From JAFAGX01 sp035623335 (GTDB lineage: Bacteria > Acidobacteriota > Terriglobia > Terriglobales > Acidobacteriaceae): 64,000 bases of DNA. Every line of letters starts with the position of its first letter. Positions within the stretch are counted from its first letter, which is position 1. The notes beneath the pieces are model-generated. The model searched no databases, had not been told where the DNA came from, and saw nothing but the letters and a program-made list of their open reading frames with translations. The position numbers and the translations under genes were made by a program. This document shows, piece after piece, positions 36,783 to 46,223 of this stretch. The stretch spans positions 62,001-126,000 of the forward strand of contig DASPTQ010000283.1 of the NCBI GenBank assembly GCA_035623335.1, in the 5' to 3' direction.

Positions 36783-38558
36783 ATGAGCGAGTGGTTTTCG
36801 AACCTTTCGAGACGCGCCTTTCTTAAATATCCGTTAACCGCGTTGGCGCTGGGCCTGCTGAAGAGCAAGTGCACTGGCGAGGATCTGTTGGCGGGCGAAC
36901 CGATGCCTTCCGCAGACCACCGCTCAGAGTTATTGATTCGCAACGGGCGGGTATACACCGTTGAGAAAGATCGTCCTTGGGCTGAAGCCATTGCGATCAA
37001 GGGCGACCGAATCGTCTGGGTGGGCAAAGACAGCGATGCAGCCGACCAGGTTTCTTCGGGGGCCCGGATCATCGACGCTGAGGGGCGGCTAGTATTGCCC
37101 GGTTTCATCGACAGCCACAATCATATCGACTCCGGTTCCAATCCAGACCTGCTGCGCCTTAGCGGCACGGCGACCTTGCGTGAGATTCAGAAGAGCGTCA
37201 AGGACTTTGCCACGGCGCATCCCGATCTAAAGTGGATCGAAGGAACAGGTTGGAACTACTCGGTGTTTGGTCCCGGGGTTTTGCCGACAAGCCGCGATCT
37301 TGAAGGCCTGACCGGAGGCCGTCCGGCATTTCTGGTCGCTTACGACGGCCACACTGGCTGGGCCAACCAGGAAGCACTGCGCGAGTTCGGAGTCACCCGG
37401 GAGACCAATTCGCCCGCGGTACAGAAAGACCCCAAAACCGGAGAGCCGACCGGCATTCTGATTGGTTTGGCAAGCGGGATCGCAGCCGGCTTTCTTTCCC
37501 ATCTGCCGCGGGAAACCAAGGCTCGGGAGGACCAGGGTCTGCAGAATAGTCTCGCCATGGCCATCGGTTATGGCATCACCACCTTGATTGAGCCGCAGTG
37601 TACGGTGGCGCGTCTCCATGAATCCTACGATGATGCTCGAAAGCGCGGCGAACTTCCCTTGCGCATGCAGGTTGCGCTCTATCATCGGCAGCATACCCCT
37701 GCCAGTCAGATCGATCAATTTGGCGCAGTTCGAAGCACTTTTGATAACGACGACAGGCTGCGCGTCTCTGCCGTGAAACTCTACATCGATGATGTAATCG
37801 AGCCCCACACGGCTGCGATGTTGGCTCCCTATACGGATCGTCCCGACACCAAGGGCAAGACTTTGTGGGACCCGAGTGAGTTTAACGAGGTCGTGGCGAA
37901 AATCGACAGGCTGAAGTTCCAGGTCTTCATCCATGCGACAGGAGACCGCGGCATCCGAGTTGCCTTAGACGCGCTCGAGCACGCTCAACGGGTGAACGGA
38001 ATTCGCGACAGCCGCCATCAAGTTATTCACGATGAATGCCTATCGCCTCGGGACATCCCGCGCTTCCAACAGCTCGGGGTTGTGGCCTGCATGCAGCCTC
38101 GGCACTGTGCTCCCGATATTACCGGTCAATGGGCGAAGGCGGTAGGTCCGGTGCGCTCCAAGTACGCGTGGGCATTCCGTAGTCTGCGAGATTCCCGTGC
38201 AGTTCTGGCCTTCGGAAGCGACTGGGACGTAGCGGAGATGGACCCCCTCATTGGAATCTACACGGCCCTAACCCGGAAAGGCCTCGATGGTAAGCCGGAT
38301 GGAGGTTGGATCCCCGAACAGACGATTGATCTCGAAACGGCGATCCGTGGCTACACCATCAACGGAGCGTACGCTAACTTCGCCGAGGCGAACCGGGGCT
38401 CGATTCTACCGGGGAAGTATGCCGACCTCATCGTTCTGTCGGAAAACCTGTTTTCCATTCCGCCCGAGCGAGTGAAGGACGCACACGTCCTGCTGACCCT
38501 AAATGGCGGCCGCGAAGTGTATCGTGCGGCTGATTTTCCCGCCGTGAGCTCGAAATGA
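36783..38558 (+). CDS. Tat-exported YtcJ-type amidohydrolase
   Basis: 591 residues. The N-terminus has SRRAFLK followed by a hydrophobic stretch (YPLTALALGLLKSKC), a twin-arginine signal possibly ending in a lipobox Cys. The amidohydrolase-3 fold follows: LLIRNGRVYTVEKDRPWAEA, the metal motif LPGFIDSHNHIDSG, the carboxylated-Lys/strand region VSAVKLYIDDVIEPH, then HATGDRGIRVALDALEH and LAFGSDWDVAEMDPLIGIYT. The end LPGKYADLIVLSENLFSIPP is standard. Substrate unknown. The stop overlaps the next gene's start by 4 nt (ATGA), so the two are translationally coupled. Confidence 0.88.
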   Translation: MSEWFSNLSRRAFLKYPLTALALGLLKSKCTGEDLLAGEPMPSADHRSELLIRNGRVYTVEKDRPWAEAIAIKGDRIVWVGKDSDAADQVSSGARIIDAEGRLVLPGFIDSHNHIDSGSNPDLLRLSGTATLREIQKSVKDFATAHPDLKWIEGTGWNYSVFGPGVLPTSRDLEGLTGGRPAFLVAYDGHTGWANQEALREFGVTRETNSPAVQKDPKTGEPTGILIGLASGIAAGFLSHLPRETKAREDQGLQNSLAMAIGYGITTLIEPQCTVARLHESYDDARKRGELPLRMQVALYHRQHTPASQIDQFGAVRSTFDNDDRLRVSAVKLYIDDVIEPHTAAMLAPYTDRPDTKGKTLWDPSEFNEVVAKIDRLKFQVFIHATGDRGIRVALDALEHAQRVNGIRDSRHQVIHDECLSPRDIPRFQQLGVVACMQPRHCAPDITGQWAKAVGPVRSKYAWAFRSLRDSRAVLAFGSDWDVAEMDPLIGIYTALTRKGLDGKPDGGWIPEQTIDLETAIRGYTINGAYANFAEANRGSILPGKYADLIVLSENLFSIPPERVKDAHVLLTLNGGREVYRAADFPAVSSK

Positions 38559-39733
38559 TTATCACAAGAAGACATGTTCCAGACGACAAGGAGCGCTCTA
38601 GGAGCGAACCCATCCCAGGCCTGTCGCGTCGTGCATTTCTCAAGCTACCACTCGCCGCATCGGGCCTGCTCCTGGCGCCCTGCTCATGGGATTTCGAACA
38701 GGATCTGCTTGCAGCTCAGAAGGCCGCAACCCAGGAAACGAAGAATTCATCACGCCCGCCAGCGCTCGAGGGATGGATCATGCCCAGTGAGCAGGCCCAC
38801 CACCAGCGCTGCTGGATGGCGTGGCCGGCGCGCAAGGATATTTGGGAAAGCCAACTGGCTGACGTACGCAAAGAAATAGTGCGGCTGGCACAAACGATTG
38901 CTCAATATGAGCCAGTCACCATGTTGGCTGAACCCGAGCAGGTGGTCCAGGCGAGGCAACAGTGCGGCTCCTCGGTCTCCGTGCTGGCAATGCGGGTTGA
39001 CGACATGTGGTTCCGCGATTCAGGTCCCATCTTTCTTACCAACGGGCACGGCCAAATCGCCGGTTCCACCTTCAACTTCAACGGATGGGGCAACAAGCAA
39101 ACTCATGCTCGGGACGCCACCATTGCCGAGGAACTGCTCCAGCATCTAGGTGTAACTCAGTTTCGCGCGCCATTTGTGACCGAAGGTGGCGCGGTTGAGA
39201 CAGATGGGGAAGGCACGCTGCTGGTCACTGAGCCATCGATCTGCAACAAGAATCGCAATCCAGGGAAGACTCGGGATCAGCTTGCCCAGTACCTTTGTGG
39301 ATGGTTGGGAGTAAAGAAGGTTGTATGGCTGCCCGATGCTCATCCAGATTACTGGACCGATGGCCACGTGGATGGTGTGGCCCGCTTCGTCCAACCAGGT
39401 GTTGTGCTGGTAGACCAGGGCCTGCCTGAAGTTGTGCAGTACCTTAAGCAAGCAACGGATGCCAAGAATCGCAAACTCGAAGTGATCGAAGTGCCACCTC
39501 CACCCAAAGTGCATTCGGGCCGCGCCACCTCCTGCAACTGCTACTTAAACTTTTATTTCGCGAATGGTGCGGTCATCATGCCGCAATTGGGAGATCGACA
39601 GTCGGATGGGCGAGCGCGAGCCATTGTCAGGGATGCCTACCCCCAGCGCAAGGTCGTGACGATCGAGCTAGACACCATCGCATCGGGCGGAGGCCTGATT
39701 CATTGCGTCACGCAGCAAGAACCGGCAGCGTGA
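38555..39733 (+). CDS. Tat-exported agmatine deiminase-family protein
   Basis: 392 residues. A twin-arginine signal (LSRRAFLKLPLAASGLLLAP, then Cys) is unusual because characterised agmatine deiminases are cytoplasmic. The guanidine-modifying fold is clear: HQRCWMAWPARKDIWESQLA, MRVDDMWFRDSGPIF (substrate-binding Asp), TEGGAVETDGEGTLLVTE, DGHVDGVARFVQPG (catalytic His) and the terminal nucleophile GGGLIHCVTQQEPAA. These retain the residues for hydrolysing agmatine to N-carbamoylputrescine and ammonia, or another guanidine substrate. Coupling to the amidohydrolase suggests a periplasmic nitrogen-scavenging pair. Confidence 0.85.
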   Translation: MIITRRHVPDDKERSRSEPIPGLSRRAFLKLPLAASGLLLAPCSWDFEQDLLAAQKAATQETKNSSRPPALEGWIMPSEQAHHQRCWMAWPARKDIWESQLADVRKEIVRLAQTIAQYEPVTMLAEPEQVVQARQQCGSSVSVLAMRVDDMWFRDSGPIFLTNGHGQIAGSTFNFNGWGNKQTHARDATIAEELLQHLGVTQFRAPFVTEGGAVETDGEGTLLVTEPSICNKNRNPGKTRDQLAQYLCGWLGVKKVVWLPDAHPDYWTDGHVDGVARFVQPGVVLVDQGLPEVVQYLKQATDAKNRKLEVIEVPPPPKVHSGRATSCNCYLNFYFANGAVIMPQLGDRQSDGRARAIVRDAYPQRKVVTIELDTIASGGGLIHCVTQQEPAA

Positions 39734-39951
39734 TCGGCGTTCGCTTACTTCTCGCACCGGCCATTGTCACCTCCTGCTCCGCGCGACACCGTTTTTGCGC
39801 TTCGCAAGGCCCGTCGAGCGATCTCTTTGCGTTTTCTTCCCGCCTGCAAGCTCGGAAGTAACGGGCGTTCTCGCATTCGAGTTGGACATAGGCTGGGGTT
39901 GTGACAAGATGTGCAGAACTTGAGGTTTTCAGGTATTTATCGAACCTTCGT

Positions 39952-42900
39952 ATGACCAAAGACACTCCTGTCGCGCAACCAGAAAAACCTGTTGACTCCC
40001 CCTCTTGGCAACGCGGATTTTGGTCGCTGGTTGTAACCCAGTTCCAAGGTGCGTTCAACGACAACACTTATAAGAATCTCATCGTCTTCATCATCCTTGG
40101 CACAGGCATGGCAAAGGCCGACCGAGATCGGCTCGTGTTGGTCGCGGGCGCGCTGTTCTCGATCCCCTTCATTCTGTTTTCGATGTCGGGAGGCTTTCTC
40201 GCGGATCGTTTCAGCAAACGTACGGTCACGATCGCGACGAAGTTATTGGAAATTGCTGTCATGCTCCTAGCCGCCGCCGGACTCGCGTGGCAGAACTTGC
40301 AGCTTGAAATGGCTGCTATCTTTCTGGCCAGCACACAGTCAGCATTTTTCGGACCCTCGAAGTATGGCCTGCTGCCCGAACTGCTGCCCGAAGCAAGACT
40401 TTCCTGGGGCAACGGCATCATTGAATTAGGAACTTTTCTGGCCGCTATCGCTGGACTCGTTTCAGGTGCGTTCCTGGCGGATGTTTTTCATGGCCGCCAG
40501 GGCTGGTCAGGGCTAATTCTTCTGAGTCTGTCGGTTCTCGGCCTGATCTTTAGCCTCGGAATCGCGAAGGTCCCTGCCGCCGATCCCACCAAGAAATATC
40601 GAGCCAACCCACTCGGTGACCTTTGGCAACAGTTAGCTCTGATCCGCAAAGATCGCGTCCTCTGGCTGGCGGTTCTTGGAAACACATATTTTTGGTTTCT
40701 GGGCGCGTTGTTGTCGGCCAACATCGTGTTCTACGGGGAAGACGTATTGCACAGCACTCCCACGCGCACCGGAATTTTGCAGGCTGCAGTCGCGATTGGC
40801 ATCGGTTTCGGCAGCCTGGCCGCCGGCTATCTTTCGAGCGGCAAGGTCGAATATGGGCTGATTCCACTCGGCTCAGTCGGCATGACCGTGTTTGGAATTC
40901 TGCTTTCGGCGCGCAGTCCCTCCTTCACGCAAGTTTTGATCCTGCTATCTGGCCTCGGCTTCTCGGCCGGGTTCTTCGCCGTTCCCGTCAATGCGCTGAT
41001 TCAGCACCGGCCCGATGCAAAAGACAAAGGCGGGGTAATCGCCGCTGCGAACTTGCTTTCCTTTGTTGGCATAGGCGGAGCCGCCGGCGTCTACTATGTT
41101 TTCCAACACTTCGCGCATTTGACTCCGACCGCGATCTTCCTGTCTGTTTCGCTGGTCACGGTCGGAGCCACGATCTATGTCTTGTATCTGCTGCCTGACG
41201 CATTGCTCCGCCTTTTACTGTGGATCGCCACCCATACTCTGTACCGCATTGATCTGGAGGGACGCGAAAATGTTCCGTCAAAGGGCGGAGCGCTGCTGGT
41301 ACCGAATCATGTTTCCATGGTCGATGCCGTCCTGTTGATTGCTTCGATCGACCGCCCGATTCGATTCCTCATGTTCAAGGGCTCCTATGATCACCCGCTG
41401 GTGAAGCCCTTCGCGAAGATCATGAAAGTGATTCCGATTTCCTCCCAGTTTCGGCCGCGCGAGATGATCACTTCGCTTCGCAGGGCAACCCAAGCATTGA
41501 AGGATGGCGAAGTGGTGTGCATCTTCCCCGAAGGCCAGATGACCCGCATCGGCCAAATGCTCCCCTTCCGGCGCGGTATGGAGCGAATCGTCAAGGGCGT
41601 AGATGTCCCCATCATTCCGGTCAATCTGGGCGGAGTATGGGGTTCCATCTTCAGCTTCGAACGCGGAAGATTTCTGTGGAAGCTTCCGCGCAGAATTCCG
41701 TATCCGGTGACAGTGACTTTTGGCCAAGCCATGCCTGCCACCAGCAGCGCGCAAAGCGTGCGCCAGGCGGTGCAGGAACTCGGCGCAGATGCTTACCGGT
41801 TCCACAAGCGATACATGCGGCCATTGCATCGCTCGTTCGTGCAGACGGTGCGCAGGCATCCCTTTCGCTTTGCCATGGCGGACGGCCGGACGCCGAAGGT
41901 CAGCTTTGGTGGCACACTCACGCGCACGGTATTCCTGGCCCGCCGTTTGCGGCCCGTTTGGCGCGACCAGAAGATGGTCGGCATTCTGCTTCCACCGTCG
42001 GTTCCCGGGACGCTGGTAAATCTGGCGGCGCTTCTGATGGGAAAGGTCCCGGTGAATTTAAACTACACGGCGTCGAAGGAGGTTCTCGCCTCCTGCGCGA
42101 GACAATGCGAATTGCAGACCGTGATTACCTCCAAGGCGTTCTTGGAGCGGGTTCACGTCCAGCTGCCCACCCCGGCCGTCATGTTAGAGGACCTTGCCCA
42201 CCAACCCCGCTTTGTCGAACGTCTCACAGCAGCCTTGATTTCCTGGTTCTTACCAGTTCGGCTGGTCGAACGGTGTGTCGGTGCCGGCAGAAAAGCAAGT
42301 CTTGATGACACCGCCACGATTATCTTCTCCAGCGGAAGTACCGGCGATCCCAAGGGAGTCATACTCACCCACTACAACGTCGCCTCGAATGTCGAGCAAC
42401 TCAATCAGGTCTTTATGCTCAGCCGCAACGATAAGATCCTCGGCATCTTGCCCTTCTTTCACTCCTTCGGGTTCACGGGCACCCTGTGTTTGCCAATAGT
42501 GATAGGCATGGGTGTAGTGTTCCATCCCAATCCGCTGGAAGCCCGTGCCATTGGAGCACTGGTCAGTCAATACGCCGTCACATTCCTGCTCGCGACACCC
42601 ACATTCTTGCAGTCGTACATGCGGCGCTGTTCCCCGGAAGACTTTGGCAGTCTGCAGTACGTAATGGCTGGCGCGGAGAAACTGCCGGAGCGGATTGCGG
42701 TCGCCTTCGAAGATCGTTTTGGCATCCGGCCGCTCGAAGGCTACGGTTGCACCGAGTGCTCTCCAGCCGTGACCGTCAACACCCGTGACTTCCGGGCAGC
42801 GCAATTCCGGCAGGTGGGTGCGAAGCGGTCCAGCATCGGACATCCATTACCGGGCATCAGCGTGAAGATCGTGGACCCCGAAACCATGGCTCCCTTACCG

Positions 42901-43386
42901 CAAGGTGAAACCGGATTGCTGCTGGTGCGGGGCCCCAATGTGATGCAGGGCTATCTGAATCGACCCGAAAAGACCGCCGAGGTTCTCCGCGCCGGGTGGT
43001 ATAACACCGGCGATATTGCCGCGATGGATGAAGATGGATTCGTGCGCATCACGGATCGCATGAGCCGATTCAGCAAGATTGGTGGAGAAATGGTTCCTCA
43101 CATCAAGATCGAAGACAAGCTTCAGGAAATCGCCGGCGCCAGCGAGCAGATTTTCGCCGTGACTGCCGTGCCCGACGAGAAGAAAGGTGAACGCCTAATG
43201 GTGCTTCATACTCTTCCGGAAGAGAAGCTGCAGGAGTGTTGTTCTCAGCTGAGCAAGTCCGATCTGCCGGCCCTGTGGAAGCCACGTCCTGATCAATTCC
43301 TACATGTCGAGGCGCTGCCGTATCTTGGCACGGGCAAGCTCGATCTCAGAAAGCTCAGGGAAATCGCAGCGGCAGCTGCGGTGTGA
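39952..43386 (+). CDS. Tri-functional LplT/PlsC/acyl-ACP synthetase (Aas-type) fusion
   Basis: 1144 residues from the ATG at 39952; the frame is open from a GTG at 39901. Residues of about 15-430 form a 12-helix MFS transporter like LplT (VTQFQGAFNDNTYKNLIVFI, SGGFLADRFSKRTV). Residues 430-640 form a PlsC acyltransferase with NHVSMVD and FPEGQMTRIGQ. Residues 660-1140 form an AMP-forming acyl-CoA/ACP synthetase with IIFSSGSTGDPKGVILTHYN, YGCTECSPAVTVN and GWYNTGDIAAMDEDG. Together these can flip lysophospholipid inward, activate a fatty acid and reacylate the lipid. Escherichia coli encodes lplT and aas separately; the single-chain form is common in several phyla. Confidence 0.92.
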   Translation: MTKDTPVAQPEKPVDSPSWQRGFWSLVVTQFQGAFNDNTYKNLIVFIILGTGMAKADRDRLVLVAGALFSIPFILFSMSGGFLADRFSKRTVTIATKLLEIAVMLLAAAGLAWQNLQLEMAAIFLASTQSAFFGPSKYGLLPELLPEARLSWGNGIIELGTFLAAIAGLVSGAFLADVFHGRQGWSGLILLSLSVLGLIFSLGIAKVPAADPTKKYRANPLGDLWQQLALIRKDRVLWLAVLGNTYFWFLGALLSANIVFYGEDVLHSTPTRTGILQAAVAIGIGFGSLAAGYLSSGKVEYGLIPLGSVGMTVFGILLSARSPSFTQVLILLSGLGFSAGFFAVPVNALIQHRPDAKDKGGVIAAANLLSFVGIGGAAGVYYVFQHFAHLTPTAIFLSVSLVTVGATIYVLYLLPDALLRLLLWIATHTLYRIDLEGRENVPSKGGALLVPNHVSMVDAVLLIASIDRPIRFLMFKGSYDHPLVKPFAKIMKVIPISSQFRPREMITSLRRATQALKDGEVVCIFPEGQMTRIGQMLPFRRGMERIVKGVDVPIIPVNLGGVWGSIFSFERGRFLWKLPRRIPYPVTVTFGQAMPATSSAQSVRQAVQELGADAYRFHKRYMRPLHRSFVQTVRRHPFRFAMADGRTPKVSFGGTLTRTVFLARRLRPVWRDQKMVGILLPPSVPGTLVNLAALLMGKVPVNLNYTASKEVLASCARQCELQTVITSKAFLERVHVQLPTPAVMLEDLAHQPRFVERLTAALISWFLPVRLVERCVGAGRKASLDDTATIIFSSGSTGDPKGVILTHYNVASNVEQLNQVFMLSRNDKILGILPFFHSFGFTGTLCLPIVIGMGVVFHPNPLEARAIGALVSQYAVTFLLATPTFLQSYMRRCSPEDFGSLQYVMAGAEKLPERIAVAFEDRFGIRPLEGYGCTECSPAVTVNTRDFRAAQFRQVGAKRSSIGHPLPGISVKIVDPETMAPLPQGETGLLLVRGPNVMQGYLNRPEKTAEVLRAGWYNTGDIAAMDEDGFVRITDRMSRFSKIGGEMVPHIKIEDKLQEIAGASEQIFAVTAVPDEKKGERLMVLHTLPEEKLQECCSQLSKSDLPALWKPRPDQFLHVEALPYLGTGKLDLRKLREIAAAAAV

Positions 43387-43457
43387 CGCCAGAGACAGGG
43401 CTGAGACCTACGACTAACGAGGATGTTGCCGCTTATGAATTAATCGGTTGGGAGCGG

Positions 43458-43474
43458 TATAATCACGCGCACTC
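43458..43474 (+). promoter_or_regulatory. -10 box abutting a kinase start
   Basis: A perfect TATAAT at 43458-43463 ends 11 nt before the ATG at 43475, with no ribosome-binding site between, suggesting a leaderless or very short-leader mRNA. Confidence 0.5.
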
Positions 43475-46129
43475 ATGCCCCTTGCCTCCGGCACCAAACT
43501 CGGACCTTATGAAGTCCAGTCACCCTTAGGTGCTGGCGGCATGGGCGAGGTGTACCGCGCCCGAGACACACGTCTGGACCGCACGGTTGCCATCAAGATC
43601 CTGTCCACTCACCTTTCTGACAGTCCTGAGTTCAAGCAGCGCTTCGAGCGCGAGGCAAGAGCTATTTCTTCGTTGAATCATCCGCACATCTGTCATCTCT
43701 ATGACATCGGCTCCCACGATGGCACCGATTTTCTTGTGATGGAGTTCCTGGATGGCGAGACACTGGCCGACCGCCTGCGGAAAGGGGCAATGCCGCTGCC
43801 GGAGTTGGTGAAGATCGGAATGCAAATCGCCGCCGCGCTGGAGACTGCGCACAAGGCCGGGATCGTGCACCGCGATCTGAAGCCGGGCAACATCATGCTG
43901 ACGAAATCCGGCGCGAAACTGATGGACTTCGGCCTGGCGAAGCCGACGCTAGCCTCGTGGGGCGGAGCGTCAGCGCCCCTGTTATCGGCCGCAAGAACCA
44001 TGAGCGAGGCCAGTCCCATGAGCCCGCTCACCACCGCGGGCAGCGTTGTAGGCACGATCCAGTACATGTCTCCCGAGCAGATCGAAGGCAAGGACGCAGA
44101 TCTACGGTCCGATATTTTTGCTTTCGGCGCCGTGCTCTACGAGATGGCTACGGGGAAGCGTGCGTTTGAGGGAAAGAACCAGATCAGCGTCGCCTCGGCG
44201 ATTCTGGAAAAAGATCCGGAAGCGATCAGCAAAAGCAAGCCTCTGAGTCCGTCAGCACTCGACTATCTGGTGGCGACATGCCTGGCAAAAGACCGCGAGG
44301 AACGGTTCCAAACGGCGCACGATCTGCGGCTGCAATTGAAGGGTATCTCTCTCGCCTCAGCATCCATGGCGGTGCCAACACAGCGTTCGGGTTGGCAGAG
44401 AACCGGGTTGGCGCTGATGGGCATCGCCCTGCTGCTGATCGGCTCTGCCATCGGCCATTTCTTCAAGCTGGGGACTTCGACTGCGAGGGCCGTGCGGTCA
44501 TACATCCCGCCGCCGCCAGGAACCTCGTTTCCCTTGTCGGGCTTGGAGATTGGTCCGGTCGCGGTTTCTCCGGACGGAAAGACGCTAGCCTTCACCGCCG
44601 TGGACGAACAGGGCGTGACCAAGGTGTGGCTGCGTGCGCTGAATGCGCAGCAGGCGACGGTGCTCGACGGAACCGAAGATGCTAGCAAGCCGTTCTGGTC
44701 ATTCGACGGCCAGTCGCTCGCCTTCGCCGCCGACGGTAAGTTGAAGAAGATCAGCATTGCGGGAGGGACCCCGGAAGTGCTGGCGGACGGAGTCGCAAGC
44801 GAGAGCGGCGGCGGCACGTGGAATTCGGACGGCACGATTTTGTTTTGCAAAGACTTGTTTGGCCCGATCTATCAAGTGTCAGCATCCGGCGGAAAAGTTT
44901 CACCCGTGACCAGAATGAAGGAGGCGGACCGTTCGCACGACGAACCTTTCTTTCTGCCCGACGGCAAGCACTTTCTTTTTGCCGTTCCTATATTGAATGC
45001 TCCCTATGAGATCAGAGTGGGGGAACTCGGCAAGGCCGGTCAAGACGGGGTGGCCGTTGGACTGGGCCAGATGCCGCAATTTGCCTCGGGCAACCTGCTC
45101 TTTTCCCGTGATGGGCACATAATGGCTCAGAGGTTCAACACCCGCACGTGGAAAGTGTCGGGCGATCAACAGATTTTGGGGAATGCGCGATTTTTTTCGG
45201 TCTCGACGAATGGCGTACTGGCATATCACGAAAGTTCCGCCGAGTCGGAACTGAAAGTCTTCGATCGCAGTGGCAACGTCGTAGCGACACCGGGTCCGCT
45301 TGCGCTTTATGGCTGGCCGCGATTTTCTCCCGATGGAAAATCGATTGCCGTCACAGTTACCGATCCTAAATCGGGAACCACAGATGTTTGGGTCTACCCC
45401 GCAGCCGGGGGGCAGCCTGCCCGCATCACCTTCGGGCCAGAAGACATCAGCCCGACCTGGTCGCCGGATGGAAGGCAACTCGCCTATGCCTACTTCGTCT
45501 ACGGTGGCAACTGGTCGATCCGCCAACTGGTGCTGGATGGCAGCCGCCCCGAAGAGACCCTCTATAAGAATGACGCGGACGAGTTTGGGATTCCGATTGA
45601 TTGGTCTCGCGACGGAAAATTCCTATCGATGCACTTGAGCACCAGGCAAGGAGTTTACTCGAATTGGAGTTTGCCGCTGGCTGGAGGCCCGGCTTTTCGA
45701 CCGGCGGCGACGGCCGCATTAACGGCCAGCGAATACGAAGGCAGATTCTCTCCCGATGGGCGATGGCTCACTTTTTTCTCCTATGAAACCGGGCGGCCAG
45801 AGGTATACGTGGTGCCATTTCCGGGGGCGGGGCGGAAATCGCAGGTTTCCACCACCGGCGGCTGGTTGGCGCGTTTCGGTGGCAAGGAATTGTTTTACGT
45901 AAGCATGAGCAACCGGTTGATGGCAGCGCAGATTCATACCCAACCGACGTTCGGGGTCGACTCCATTCGCCCCATGTTTCAACTGGATTTCCCCAACCTT
46001 CCCGATCGCACCTTGCCGTTGTACGATGTCAGTGCCGATGGCCAGCGTTTCGCCGTGCTCACCGGAGACCGCTCCAAGACCACAACCATTACCTTGTTGA
46101 CGAATTGGCCGGCTGAACTGAAGAAATAA
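43475..46129 (+). CDS. Ser/Thr protein kinase with C-terminal PD40/TolB propeller
   Basis: 884 residues. The Hanks-type kinase domain of about 10-290 has the P-loop LGAGGMGEVYRARD, VAIKIL lysine, catalytic IVHRDLKPGNIML and DFGLAKP, plus GTIQYMSPEQIEG in the activation region. A single membrane helix at about 310-330 (GLALMGIALLLIGSAIGHFF) follows. The extracytoplasmic part is a TolB-like beta-propeller with repeated S-P-D-G-K motifs (VAVSPDGKTLAFTA, RFSPDGKSIAVTV, WSPDGRQLAY). The layout implies sensing outside and phosphorylation inside; ligand and targets are unknown. It converges on a second kinase of the same plan. Confidence 0.93.
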   Translation: MPLASGTKLGPYEVQSPLGAGGMGEVYRARDTRLDRTVAIKILSTHLSDSPEFKQRFEREARAISSLNHPHICHLYDIGSHDGTDFLVMEFLDGETLADRLRKGAMPLPELVKIGMQIAAALETAHKAGIVHRDLKPGNIMLTKSGAKLMDFGLAKPTLASWGGASAPLLSAARTMSEASPMSPLTTAGSVVGTIQYMSPEQIEGKDADLRSDIFAFGAVLYEMATGKRAFEGKNQISVASAILEKDPEAISKSKPLSPSALDYLVATCLAKDREERFQTAHDLRLQLKGISLASASMAVPTQRSGWQRTGLALMGIALLLIGSAIGHFFKLGTSTARAVRSYIPPPPGTSFPLSGLEIGPVAVSPDGKTLAFTAVDEQGVTKVWLRALNAQQATVLDGTEDASKPFWSFDGQSLAFAADGKLKKISIAGGTPEVLADGVASESGGGTWNSDGTILFCKDLFGPIYQVSASGGKVSPVTRMKEADRSHDEPFFLPDGKHFLFAVPILNAPYEIRVGELGKAGQDGVAVGLGQMPQFASGNLLFSRDGHIMAQRFNTRTWKVSGDQQILGNARFFSVSTNGVLAYHESSAESELKVFDRSGNVVATPGPLALYGWPRFSPDGKSIAVTVTDPKSGTTDVWVYPAAGGQPARITFGPEDISPTWSPDGRQLAYAYFVYGGNWSIRQLVLDGSRPEETLYKNDADEFGIPIDWSRDGKFLSMHLSTRQGVYSNWSLPLAGGPAFRPAATAALTASEYEGRFSPDGRWLTFFSYETGRPEVYVVPFPGAGRKSQVSTTGGWLARFGGKELFYVSMSNRLMAAQIHTQPTFGVDSIRPMFQLDFPNLPDRTLPLYDVSADGQRFAVLTGDRSKTTTITLLTNWPAELKK

Positions 46130-46223
46130 GGTTGACGCCGACAGCTCCTGCCACGGCAACTTGCTCATGGCTAGTAAAGCGACGGTCGCACTAGCCAGCG
46201 TGAGCCGGACCATATCCATACGA

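Noticed and set aside
39734..39951. Reverse-strand frame upstream of the acyl-ACP synthetase fusion
   Set aside because: It extends across the start of the real gene and has no recognisable domain.
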